Origin: Lucifuga dentata
Taxonomy: Eukaryota > Chordata > Actinopteri > Ophidiiformes > Bythitidae
NCBI GenBank assembly: GCA_014773175.1
Contig: VXCM01001402.1
Location: 85,814 to 149,813 of the forward strand
Length of the DNA stretch: 64,000 nt
Direction of reading: 5' to 3'
Of the stretch, positions 1-10,688 are shown one piece after another (position 1 is the stretch's first letter; the number at the start of each line of letters is the position of its first letter). Made by a program: the position numbers and the translations under genes. The notes under the pieces are model-generated. The model worked only from the letters and a program-made list of their open reading frames with translations. It was not told where the DNA came from and did no database searches.

Positions 1-69
1 CAATTTTAATAGCGCACTGGAATGAACTGAAACCAGTGGCAGTTTGGAAGGTAGGAAAAACAATTCTAA

Positions 70-190
70 TATTTACTGCTACAGTTATAAGTTTTGGGAA
101 ATGGTTGTCAGTACATAACATGTATGTGGGTTGTATTTACTGGGCTCAAACAAAACATTAACAACCAGTATGGTCCTTTTAAACAAGCAT
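70..190. repeat. Dispersed repeat, copy 1
   Basis: The segment around 135-153 (atttactgggctcaaacaa) is almost identical to 40694-40712, and the flanks remain alignable (a TTTTGG-AAAT block before it, and a CTGGTAGGGTCC-like block after it). A third, more diverged copy may lie at about 53090-53215. No family name is recognised. Seen directly as internal similarity; that it is a mobile element is inference. Confidence 0.45.
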
Positions 191-2553
191 GTGAGGGCTG
201 TGAGGCGCGCTGGCTGCACATTGGGGTAATTACCGTAATTGTAGTGCTACCTCATGGGATCTAAAAAGGAAGCCGGCTGCTCCAAAATGGCATGATCTGT
301 CACAAGCTACCAAATCACCTGACTGTAAGCAGTGCTTTAGATTCGACCACAGAGTAAAACTCACTGCCAAGCAGTCACCAAACAGGAAATGGTAAAATAT
401 GCTAGTGTGTAGCTGAAGATGGCTGTACAACAGCTGGTTGAGTTTAGCATAAAGGTGGATGATGTCAGCTGCTGCTGCTGCTCCCACAGTTCATCCACCT
501 GATAACTTGGCCACCATGATGAGTCAAAGCATCGGAGCTTGTTATTTAGTGATTTGGTATGTTGTCACACTGCTGTCAGATGAAAGCTTTGCACTTCACT
601 TTCACACTCTTTGGGAAGTAATATATATTTTTTTTTTTTTTAAAAAAGGTCTTATTTCATTAATTTGCCTTTTGAAGCCAGACCTTGACACTGAACATGA
701 ACCTGAACTGATGCAATGTGTGAAACTCAAGTATTTCCTAATCTGTTACCTTCACACGCATAAACCAGCTCACTCATTTAAATCCAGATGATTTTTTTAA
801 AGCAGGTTCCACAAAGAATTCCTGATTTTTAATCTTAAGTCTGAAGTCTCTGAACATCAAACCCTTAATTCAGTCAGAGGAAATTAAACTTTTGTTTTGT
901 GACCTCCTGGGGTAAGAGGTAGGAGAGAGCCAAGGCAGCCAAAAGACTTTCCATTGTCCTGTTGTGTGTTCTATAAGTTCCAGCCTTTTCATACATTCAG
1001 GTATGATGTTGGTCGACTGAATGGATGTAAGTGATACACCTGTGAAAGTTGGTTGTCATATTAGAGAATAATATCAAATAAAAAGAAAAACACAGATTGG
1101 TTTGTTTTACACAGACTGGAAAAGGGAATTACAAAAACAGAAAGACAAATCTTTGAATCTTCTTTCATAATTACAAATCTGGTCACACAAAAAATTTGCT
1201 CTAAATATGGTTTCAAGAAACATAATAAAAATGCTGCTGGAGCTTCATGTGTTGGATTTTTTCTGCAGTTCAGGCACTGGAGAATTTCCTCGGGCTATCA
1301 GAAAGCTCAGGTAACCTTTCCCACAGAACCTAGCTACAGTATATTTGGTCATGTTTATTATTTAAAGAATGTTCTGAGTACAGTGAGACACCAAATATTG
1401 ATTAAATTCAGAATAAATTGATGGATTTACATGATTGGGCAAGAAATGATTAGAGTGTAATAAGTCTTTGCACTGTTACTTTTTGGAAATTTATTAAGAA
1501 TCAGAGTTTAACATACAGTATATGTTTTATTATATATTTAGTTTTTGGAATAGCTTATCTGTGACTGAGGAAACTCAACCACTTCTCATTTTTACACTCA
1601 TACATTTTCAGAGAATATTGTGAGAGTTCGTTACAGATATAAATCTCATTTCCACTGAGTAGGCTAATAAATGGATTGGCTACTCATTTCAAAGAATCCC
1701 GACACCAAATCCAAGCACCAGGATGGGAAAGATTAACAGACCTTTCCTAAATGACAGAAACATACAGTATATTGAACTGAAATTCAATTTATTTCTCTTT
1801 CTCTTCTGGCCTTCCTCTCTTCCTAAGAAATGAAAGTGTAAAAAGGTGATATTCTGTAAATCCATTTAACTTTTCTTTCTTGCTCCTATTTTTATGATAA
1901 AAATGCCAAAAAAAAAAAAAAAAAAAAAAACTCCATATCACATGGCCATTTAAGTAAAACATTTCGTACAATATCACTGAGTTGACAATTTTTTAATATT
2001 TATAGAGCAGCTCCAAAATATGATCTCTATGGTTTAAAGTTATTAAATTCAGTGTTTACAAAAGCTGGAATAAGACTGTTACTACATGCTTATTTAGCAT
2101 GATGGTGAAGTTACCATGACTTTTTTTTAATGTATCTCGCCCAATGTTGGAAAACCTCTTGTTACTTTAAATTGTTTCATATTATGTGAAGAAGACTTGT
2201 TGCCTTCAGGGAGCCATAATGAGCACATTCAACAACATGATCATCTTCAACGTGTTCGTCTGAAAACATGCTATGCAAGTTTGATACATTACAACCTTTA
2301 CAAAGGATCACTTGAATTTGTTAATCAAAGGTACAGTTACTTAACATTAACCGTGCACACCTCGCCATCTCTGGATGTAGATCAATCAACAGATCAATAC
2401 ATTTCCCTGTAGTTGTTCTTAACTTCTGCAGATCATGTTCAGCTCACAAAGTAACTGAGTGTGATTGTTGCATTCAAACTTGCCCAAACAGATATAGTAA
2501 GGGGTGAAACACTCGTCTGATTGAACCAGAATAAACCACATAGCTGTGAAAAC

Positions 2554-2695
2554 GGGAGCGTATATATGTTCCCAGGGTCCTATATTCCCCAGTTCAATAT
2601 TCTGTTAACACACATTAAGTTGTTAACAGAATTATGTGCTCTGTTGTGCTATATAGAGCTGGGGAACATAGGACCCTAGGAATATAGGAATGACT
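2554..2695. mobile_element. MITE-like element with long inverted repeats
   Basis: About 142 bp. The left arm contains CAGGGTCCTATATTCCCCAG, and the right arm is the diverged reverse complement (CTGGGGAACATAGGACCCTA). The inner ends share TGTTAACAGAAT. A 10-bp direct repeat, CTGTGAAAAC, flanks it at 2544-2553 and 2696-2705 and is a candidate target-site duplication. No coding capacity, so it would be non-autonomous. The superfamily is not assigned. Confidence 0.65.
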
Positions 2696-3803
2696 CTGTG
2701 AAAACACCCTAAAACAACCTTGAGAAACTCATTGTCAAAAGAGTTAAAACACAGTTGTTTTTGTTAGTTCCTGATGAGGCTCCATCTCAACATACTGCAC
2801 ACGTCTCTGGATCATCTTCTGAAGTGATCTGCTGATTATGTTTATACTGCATGGCCTCTGTGCTCAGTATATAAGGTTCAATGAATCATGTATGAGGTGT
2901 TAAAAGAGAAATATGTGCTCAGCCAGTTTCTGCAGGTCTGATTGGGAGCCATATTGCATTTTTAATTCCTCTCACATTATGCACTTCCAGGGAGAATAGC
3001 ACCACTGGTGTGAAAACACACAAATACCCACACAGGCAGCAGTCATGTAGCATCAGTCTATCAATGCTGCCATGTGTCACTTTGAATTTCGCTTTTTCAT
3101 TTGCCATTAAGACTGAAAATGAAAACTTGTACTCATAACTGATAGAAAACTGGGAAAAGAATATGTAGAAATGCATTTTTAATCCTGACTGCCACGCCTC
3201 AAGCAGATTTCCATGTCTGTCTGCTGCCTGTTCCTGGCTGTGTATCTCCTCTGTCCTGGTGCGGAAACACATTTTTCTTTCTTTCATGCTCACAGCACAT
3301 GATTTGCATTTTAAGTTATGCTCGTTTCATGATATTTCATGAGCCTGCAGGCTTCCAGGAGTTTAGTAAAGAGTAAAGAGCCTTTCAGTCTTGCAGCCTA
3401 AAGGGCTCCAGAGGCTGTTATTTTAGAAAATACACATAAAGCTCAAACATTTTTTTTAAAGGCTGCAAGTGCTTGCCATTGTCACTAATGAAATGTAACT
3501 TCCTTTTTTTTTTTATTTTTTTTTTTTTGTAGACTGTGAGCTTTACTGTTATCATGTCAGTTTTAGTAAGAATGACAACAGTCAGTGCAAGCGAGTTGTA
3601 CCCAAAATAGCTGCATCACTGTCACAACCACAATAAAAGTACTTTTCATATTGCCATATATTTAAGTTATTCACTTTATATTATTAGACTTCTATCCTGT
3701 TATATTTCAGGAAGAGATGGAAGGAGACACATTTTAATGTACAGTATGTAAATTTTAACCTTAACTTTGTCTTCACACAGTGGTGCGATAGAAATCAAAA
3801 ATC

Positions 3804-3805
<2 letters not shown>

Positions 3806-3845
<40 letters not shown>
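3806..3845. repeat. (GT)n microsatellite
   Basis: About 20 uninterrupted GT units, in non-genic sequence. Confidence 0.95.
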
Positions 3846-3846
<1 letters not shown>

Positions 3847-4362
3847 CTCTTGCTTGCTGCTGCTGCTTCTATCATTTTGGTTGTCAGATAGGGCATGAAA
3901 ATACATTTCATGGAGATGTGCTTCTTGTAAGAAAAGCTGGTACAGGACGGTAAATGTAAAAGTAAAATGATTCTCAGTGTATAGTACATGCCAACACACC
4001 ATGTGTCGAACACTAACATATAAAGTTATGTATAGGTGGAAAAAATGATGGGATGGTGGTAATGATGCTATGGTTTGTGACTTTCAAGGTTTTCTTAGTT
4101 ATAGAGAAAAAAAGCTCTGCACACTTCAAAGCTTAGTGACACTGTTAATTATATTCATTAGCCGTGGTCTTAGCCATAGATTAAAGTGCATGAATCAAAC
4201 CAAAATGGCTATCATTTTCAAATGTCGCTCCTTTCCAGACACTTTTATCTACAGTAAATCTGCTCTACCTACAATTCCACTGTGGGAGTGTTTGATTTGT
4301 CACTTGACATGCTTGCCAGGTGGTACATTAAATCAGCGATGGATGAAGTTAAAATAGAAGGG

Positions 4363-4402
4363 TTAGGGTTATTGTACCTTTTCCAAGGTACAATAACCCT
4401 AA
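4363..4402. repeat. Perfect 18-bp hairpin with 4-nt loop
   Basis: Arms 4363-4380 and 4385-4402 are exact reverse complements around the loop TTCC. The outer ends read TTAGGG and CCCTAA, but only one unit of each is present, so this is not a telomeric array. Confidence 0.9.
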
Positions 4403-5589
4403 TCATTATTTTAAACATACCTTCCAAATCCAGTTATAATTATTTAATATCTTTTATTTTCATTTTGCAAACCTATTAACAGATCTACTATTACTCACCT
4501 AGACAGTTTTCTAACCTTTATCCTCCCAATCATCTTACTAGTGGAGGTCAATTATCAATAAACCTTGTGTACCATTTTATAGTTTCAAGGTAGAGGCAAT
4601 GAATAAGCCTTTCTGAGCTTCTTGTTTCTCCCCACACACTTAACTGTTTTTTTTTTTTATCTTCACCTTCGAATGCATAAATTAAACTACACTAAATCTA
4701 GCCACAGAGTAAATGTTCAATTCAGAAAAATTCTTCAGATCTTGTTGCTTTTACTTGTACCAAATGTTAATCACTTCTCATATTTTATATTTTTTTCATG
4801 CAATCAACTTTTCATTTTCAACTGTCTTATAATGTGCTGTGCTTATCTCAGACCCAGCCTAGTTTTGCCTTGGGATTTGCAAAACTATCAAAGCACTTTA
4901 TTGTTAACATCAGCTATAGTTTCAGGACTTTAGTCTGTATCTTTAAAGACAATGCAGATGACGTCAAGCGCTGCTTTATTGTCTTTTTTTATGGAATAAG
5001 CTGATAATCTGGCTCAGTGACCGTTCTCCTTTCAAAACAAGTCAAATCCAGAGGAAAGAGTGAAAAACTGTGAGCGACAGAAAGAGAAAAACAAATGGAT
5101 GAAAGGGAGAGATGTTAATTAGAATGTCAGAGACAGGAAAGCAATTTGAGACGTTCTCATTGCAGACCACAATCAGTTGTCCTGATTAATGGACTGAATT
5201 TGTTTTTCTCTCACCTCATCGTGTTTCTCTCTTAACTTCTCTCGTTTCGTCGAGAGCTCAAATAAATAATTTTTATCACAAGAGCACTACAGCATATTAG
5301 CTCGTCCACTCAACCTACTACAGCGGGAAATGGCAGCAACTGGGGAAAACACTTTATCTCAAAAATACATTCTAACCGTCATATTTTATATACAGAGGCA
5401 CAGCAGCGGTTTCATCATACACAGTTTGTTCTTGACTTTGGTCTCATTCTCCATCATACTTACAGCTAATACAGACCAGTGGTGGGAACTTTAACACACA
5501 TTGTGCACTTTTCTTAAAAACACTTCTAAGTTGGATTTTCAGCATTGAGCTTTTAAATCAAACATACTAATGTAGTAATGTTAGTCTGA

Positions 5590-5900
5590 TATGCTATGTT
5601 TGACTTGTGTCTGAGAAAAGAAGAAATCATACTCTTAACTCAGAATTCCTACTGGGAAAGTCGAGCAAGGTTCCTAAACCCAGAGTTCAGTATTGACGTC
5701 ATTTCAATATGGCTGCTCACCGTAAACAGTAATTTCTCTATTTATAAATGCACATTTAGAAGCATTTTCTTTATATCAGTCAGCATACAGACACAGTAAC
5801 AGGTTAAACATATAATGCTACCAATGTGGGGTTATTCCTATGTTCCCCAGCTCTATTTCTGAGTTAACGGCTTCCCATTTCCAAGGTACAATGAACAGCG
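5590..5900. repeat. Composite of decayed interspersed repeats
   Basis: Positions 5833-5855 (TTCCTATGTTCCCCAGCTCT) match the arm of the MITE at 2554-2695, but the opposite arm is absent, so this is a half copy. The preceding part (ACTCAGAATTCC, then GACGTCATTTCAATATGGC) resembles a common fish dispersed repeat from memory. No coding content. Confidence 0.45.
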
Positions 5901-5919
5901 CAGCATTACACCCACATGC

Positions 5920-6180
5920 TCACCATGCACCAATTAACCTAACTCATTATTAATGTATTACTTCCATAATGAAACCTAAGCATGGGCATCCAGCACATCT
6001 ATCGATCAATTAGACATTTCCGTAATCAATGATTTAAGCTTCAATGTTATTGTATTTCCTGATTTGCATGCAATGCTAACACAATAGATGGAGACTCCTT
6101 GCCTTTAGCAGAAGTCCATTAACATCATTAATCCTGGATAATTTATATTCCTTTCGTCTGTAATGGTCTATCAATCAAAA
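5920..6180. promoter_or_regulatory. Candidate conserved noncoding element
   Basis: A repeat-free block dense in homeodomain-type cores (TAAT/ATTA, TAATCAAT, CATTAATCC) with an octamer-like ATTTGCAT at about 6062. This composition is typical of vertebrate developmental enhancers. That it is conserved is inference; no alignment was available. Confidence 0.3.
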
Positions 6181-6870
6181 ATATCAAAGTGTTTTGTTAT
6201 AACAGTAATCCAAGTTCAAAATATTGTTGAGTGAAGTCCGTTGTTCAGATAAAGATGTCCACATTCTCCAAGAGAAAAACAAAACTCCACTTCCTGTATG
6301 AAGAAGTTTGGATATGTCTGTTTTTGTTAGAGTACTAGCTACAAAATGAGACTATTCCTGTCATTTTTAGAGTAGTTCTGGTTGCTCGACACTCCTTAAA
6401 GTAAAAAACAAAAAAGCTCTCAATTCACAGGGCTAAAATAGTTTAGTTTAGTGCCTTGTATGACAAGACGTCACAGGCTAGCAACAAATCAATCAGGTGG
6501 GAATTGTAGCCAATTGTCAGAGCTTCATTGTTGGCCATGCTAGAGTCAGCCCCTCAGTGTGAAATATGATTTTAGGTTTTCCCACAACTTGCTACAGTGC
6601 AGTATAAAAATGATGATCCACAATGTTTTGAGTGATGAAAAAAATGTTTTATATTCACCAAAATGCTTTAGTATGTTTCCATAGTCACAGGAGTGAGTAA
6701 AGTGACTAAAAATGAAAGGTTTGGGGACACATGACACCACTAAAAACTTATTCTCTCTCATAAAGTTTGGCCTAGAGGTCTTAAATTTTAGCTGACATCA
6801 TTTAGAATTTATATGTTGATTTAGTTTTAATATTTTTGTTATTCAATTATGTAAAAAAAAAAAAATGGTA

Positions 6871-7060
6871 AGAGCTGTGGTGGCCAAGTAGTAAGGCACT
6901 GGTCTTGTAAACTCAAGCTAATGGGTTCAAATCCTATTTGTGCCTCAATCTGTAACTTACCTATGATTTTGTCCTTTCTGTGTGTAGTTTGCATGTTCTG
7001 CCTATATGTACAGTAGGTGGGCTTCTTCCAGGGAGTCCACCTAAAGGATAAGTCAAAAGC
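6871..7060 (+). mobile_element. Degenerate tRNA-derived SINE
   Basis: The 5' part keeps a polymerase III A box (TGGCCAAGTAGTAAGG, 6881-6896) and a B box (GGGTTCAAATCC, 6923-6934) in tRNA spacing. It is followed by a body with TGTGTAGTTTGCATGTTCT, a motif common in fish tRNA SINEs. The cloverleaf is too decayed for a functional tRNA gene. The V-SINE-like assignment is from memory. Confidence 0.65.
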
Positions 7061-7666
7061 AGAAAACTAATTTCCCCACACGGTTCAATAAATTTTAAAT
7101 TTCCTCAAGATGAAGATCCAAAAAATCAAATTTTCTCCATTCTTGACTGATGTGTTTTAGGTTGTGTTTTAGAACTTAGATATTACCATCTGCTATAAGA
7201 CTTTCAGTTTTGATATGCCAAAATAGGCTAGCTGTTGTGAAAAAAGCTATAGATATATATATATATACATATAACTTAAAGGAACACTACAGTTATGTTG
7301 TTCCAAGAAACCTGGACCATTTTTATAGTTCTGCCTTCATTCCTATTGATTGTGATAACATTTTACTCACCAAATTTTTTAGTTGAGATCTGGGGTCCAG
7401 CAGATGGTTCAAAACAAGCTCGTATTTTACCATCTGTTTGAAAGAGAAAACGAAGACATTAAAATTATTACCCAAACTGTCCATTGTAAATGCCCATTAT
7501 CTTTCGCATAGTGACCACCTACTTCAGTTTTGACCTATTATACTTTTTCTATGCACCATATGATCATTAATGCACATTTTGGACATACAATCTTTCCATT
7601 TCACTTAGTAAACCTGAGGGCACCCCGAGAGCCTATATCATCAACAATTTTATAGGCTAAAAACTT

Positions 7667-7840
7667 CCTCTGGATTCTGGATCCAGAATCACCTCCAAAA
7701 TTTAATCACTTCTTCCTCTTGACATTATCTATCTGCACCCCAAATTTCATCCAAAGCCATCCATAATTTTTTGCGCTATCCTACTAACACACAAACAAAC
7801 AGATAAATAACACTAGTAACCTCCATGGTGGAGGTAAGAA
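7667..7840 (+). mobile_element. 3' end of an RTE-like LINE (fragment)
   Basis: The order CTGGATCCAGAATC, AAATTTAATCACTTCTTCC, AAATTTCATCCAAAGCCATC, CTAACACACAAACAAACAG, AACCTCCATGGTGGAGGTAA is the usual 3' tail of an abundant fish LINE that I associate with the RTE clade. No reverse transcriptase reading frame remains. An 18-bp perfect palindrome sits at 7673-7690. The clade is remembered, not computed. Confidence 0.55.
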
Positions 7841-10014
7841 GTGTTTTAGATATTATTCTGTTATTCTATGGGTCAGATTTGTACACCTGCACGTTTCTAC
7901 TGCGTCATGAAACTTTCTATGCTTTGAATGCATGATGGTTCCTATTTTGAGCCTGCCATTACCAGCCATAACCAGCCAACCAAAACAGCCATAAGCTCTC
8001 TGTTTATTACATTAAAGCTCCTTCTGGTTGGAGATTATTTAAGCCAAAACTCAACAACCATACAACTCCCTCATTCTTCAAAGAATGCTGTGATTTAACA
8101 TGAACTAACCTGCACATTCTTTCTCCAGACCAAAGGTAAAAGCCAGATTTCAGCAGAGCCAATTATGGAATCCAGCACATCAGTTCTTATCCTTCTGATC
8201 TCCTCCCTAAAGTTTTAGCTGTCTGATTGTCGGAGAGAAAAAAAAAAAACCCCAGCAATGCTTTTCATGCTATGACAGATTTTTTTCCCCTTTAAGTTGA
8301 CAATGAATTGCGGTTTTGAATGCAGATCATCTCCTCTAAATGTAAGATAACACAGCTGAGGAAGAGCAGCTACACTTAAATGCAAAATTGGGATTCATTC
8401 AAAGGCAAATAAAAAAAAAGATATCACAGTAAAATCCTTTAATAAGCCAGCTAAAGAGCGACATTTTCAGCGCTGTGGAGGAAAACACAACATTATACAA
8501 ATCTGTATAATTTCTGAAGTTTTGATTTTTTTTTTTTTTTTTTTTAATACAGTCTCTCTTGGATGACATCAGAGCTCCTGTGCGTGTTGGTCAGTGATTT
8601 TTTGAAGGCAGATGGAGGGAGAAAGGGTAAGAAAACATAACAGACAGTGTGATTACCTGCACCTGCCATAATTTTCTTGTTTGTTTATGCCCAGGCCCAC
8701 CAGACATGAACAATAGACCTNCCCCCCATTCCTCACCTTGTAGCTGATGATTAAAGTCTCCCCTACTGCGCAAATAACCTCTCTGTCATTTCTTTTCCTT
8801 CTCATACACTCTATCACACAAGATTTATCTTCCACTTCTTCTACCTGAACACTTGATGTCTCTAGGGGCCAGGAAAGTGAGGAAAGGAAAGATAAACACA
8901 AGCAGTTGGTGTGGATGGAGCTAGAGAAGGACCAACTGTACCTGAACTTTGGACTTTAGCCTGTAGAAATTATAGTGGTTTTGAATCAGCACTTCCACAC
9001 ATCACCCGAACAGACATAAGAAACTTTCAGGGTGAGATGCCACTGCTGCTGCAGCTGATATTATTCACCCAAAGTTTGTTCGACTCACTTTGCAGCTGAG
9101 TTGTTGACTTGCAAGTAACTCATATTAACGGAACTCTCAAGTGTGTCTCGTCAGTTCACATAGTTGGAGTTACTCAGCATTTTTAGAGCAAAGAACACTT
9201 GAGAATTGAATGTAAATAGAAAAACAAATTTAAATTCTACTTACGTACAACCTAAAAAAGTGACTTCATCGCTTTACTACGATGAAACCAGATTATGATT
9301 GTCCCTCCATCCCTGAGGAAACTGCACCTGACTCAAGTTTGTTTGTCTGAATGTTCATCCCATCTCGTATATATATTATTCAATGACTCATGTGCTTGCA
9401 CTGAGCTCAGCTTGTCTTTCCAAGGCAGCAAAAACCCTGATGTTTTCTTTGTCTGTGACCTCAGGCACAGATGGCCTCCAGGGAGCTTCAGGCTGCCACA
9501 GTCTTCCTGCCTTTATGCTTGTTAAAGTAAAATATCGAAGTCTCCAAAGAAATCTGTGCAGAATAGACAGAAGAAGAAATCTGCTGGTATAATGATATAA
9601 TATGAGAAAAAATAGCAATGTAACTTGCATAGTAAGATGTTAAAAATGGAATATAGCTGTGCATTTCCATACATACTCTATACTGTACTGTCCTGCTGTG
9701 TGTATGAGACTCAGAAGAAGGATATGAACATGCAGATGTGTATCTCCACCATATGAAATCCAATCTATATGCATAGCTATGGACTCCCAGATACACTCAT
9801 CTCCTATCTCTGTCCCTCATTTATTCTCACGTGGATTCCCTCTTTCCCATGGGCTTTCCCAGGTTTCAAAGAGCCCTGCTTCCTGTCTTTAGAATTTCAC
9901 CGACTCAATCCTTATTGTGACTGACATTTAAATAGGACTGGATCCAGAGAGGAGAGAGCAGAGACAGAGAGGAAATGAAGAAAAGAGTGAGAATTTAATT
10001 CTCTAAAGTATCAG

Positions 10015-10086
10015 ACAGATAATCAAATGTGTGTCAATATATGCTTTGTTACCAAAGTATATATTGACACACATTTGATTATCTGT
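10015..10086. repeat. 34-bp near-perfect hairpin with 4-nt loop
   Basis: Arms 10015-10048 and 10053-10086 pair at 33 of 34 positions, and the single exception is a G-T wobble. The loop is TTAC. No target-site duplication is visible. It could be a fold-back duplication, a tiny MITE or a small-RNA precursor. Confidence 0.9.
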
Positions 10087-10603
10087 TCCTATCACTACTT
10101 TAAAAACTACATGTGTGTGTCTTTCATCCCCATCTCTCCCTCTCTCCATTGGTCTTTCTTCCTGTCCATCAGCTGCAATCTATGATTAAATAACCACTAA
10201 ATCGTCTTTAGAAAAGGGCTTGTGGTAATTGGATGCACTTCAGGGCAAGACAAATGAGGCAGTCAGACAGATGGCTTTCAGGAACTTAATGATGCATTTC
10301 TGATTCATTGTAATTGGCTATGGGAGGTATATACCCTAGGACGTCTGGGGGAGAAGATGGGGCTTAGCCCAATCTAGCCTTACATCCTCTGAACTCTGCA
10401 CCTCCCTAGATGGTGTCATTCAAAGGTTTACAGTGACAGAAAGCTTTAAAAGGTCCCCTCGGGCTTCTACGTGTCAAATGATGGCAGCCCATCACGTATT
10501 CATGTCTCTGTTCTTTTTCTTTATTTTTGTTCTTTTTTTTCCTATTAAGTTCCATGTGTACATTAATTTTAATTTTCATTATGTCTTAGAGAAGTTACCT
10601 GCA

Positions 10604-10604
10604 G

Positions 10605-10668
<64 letters not shown>

Positions 10669-10688
10669 CCCTCTCTCTCTGTCTCTCA
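10604..10688. repeat. (CT)n microsatellite
   Basis: An imperfect polypyrimidine dinucleotide tract of about 85 bp with a few CC interruptions towards its 3' end. The long serine/leucine frame across it is a by-product of the repeat. Confidence 0.95.

Noticed and set aside
459..487. CTG/GCT run suggesting a polyalanine or polyglutamine protein
   Set aside because: Only about five units, frames on both strands are short, and no exon borders were found.
3700..4019. Polythreonine-histidine open frames on the minus strand
   Set aside because: They derive from the (GT)n microsatellite.
4363..4402. TTAGGG and CCCTAA as an interstitial telomere
   Set aside because: Only one unit on each arm; it is explained by the hairpin symmetry.
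6871..6945. Functional tRNA gene
   Set aside because: A and B boxes are present but the cloverleaf arms do not pair, and a SINE body follows.
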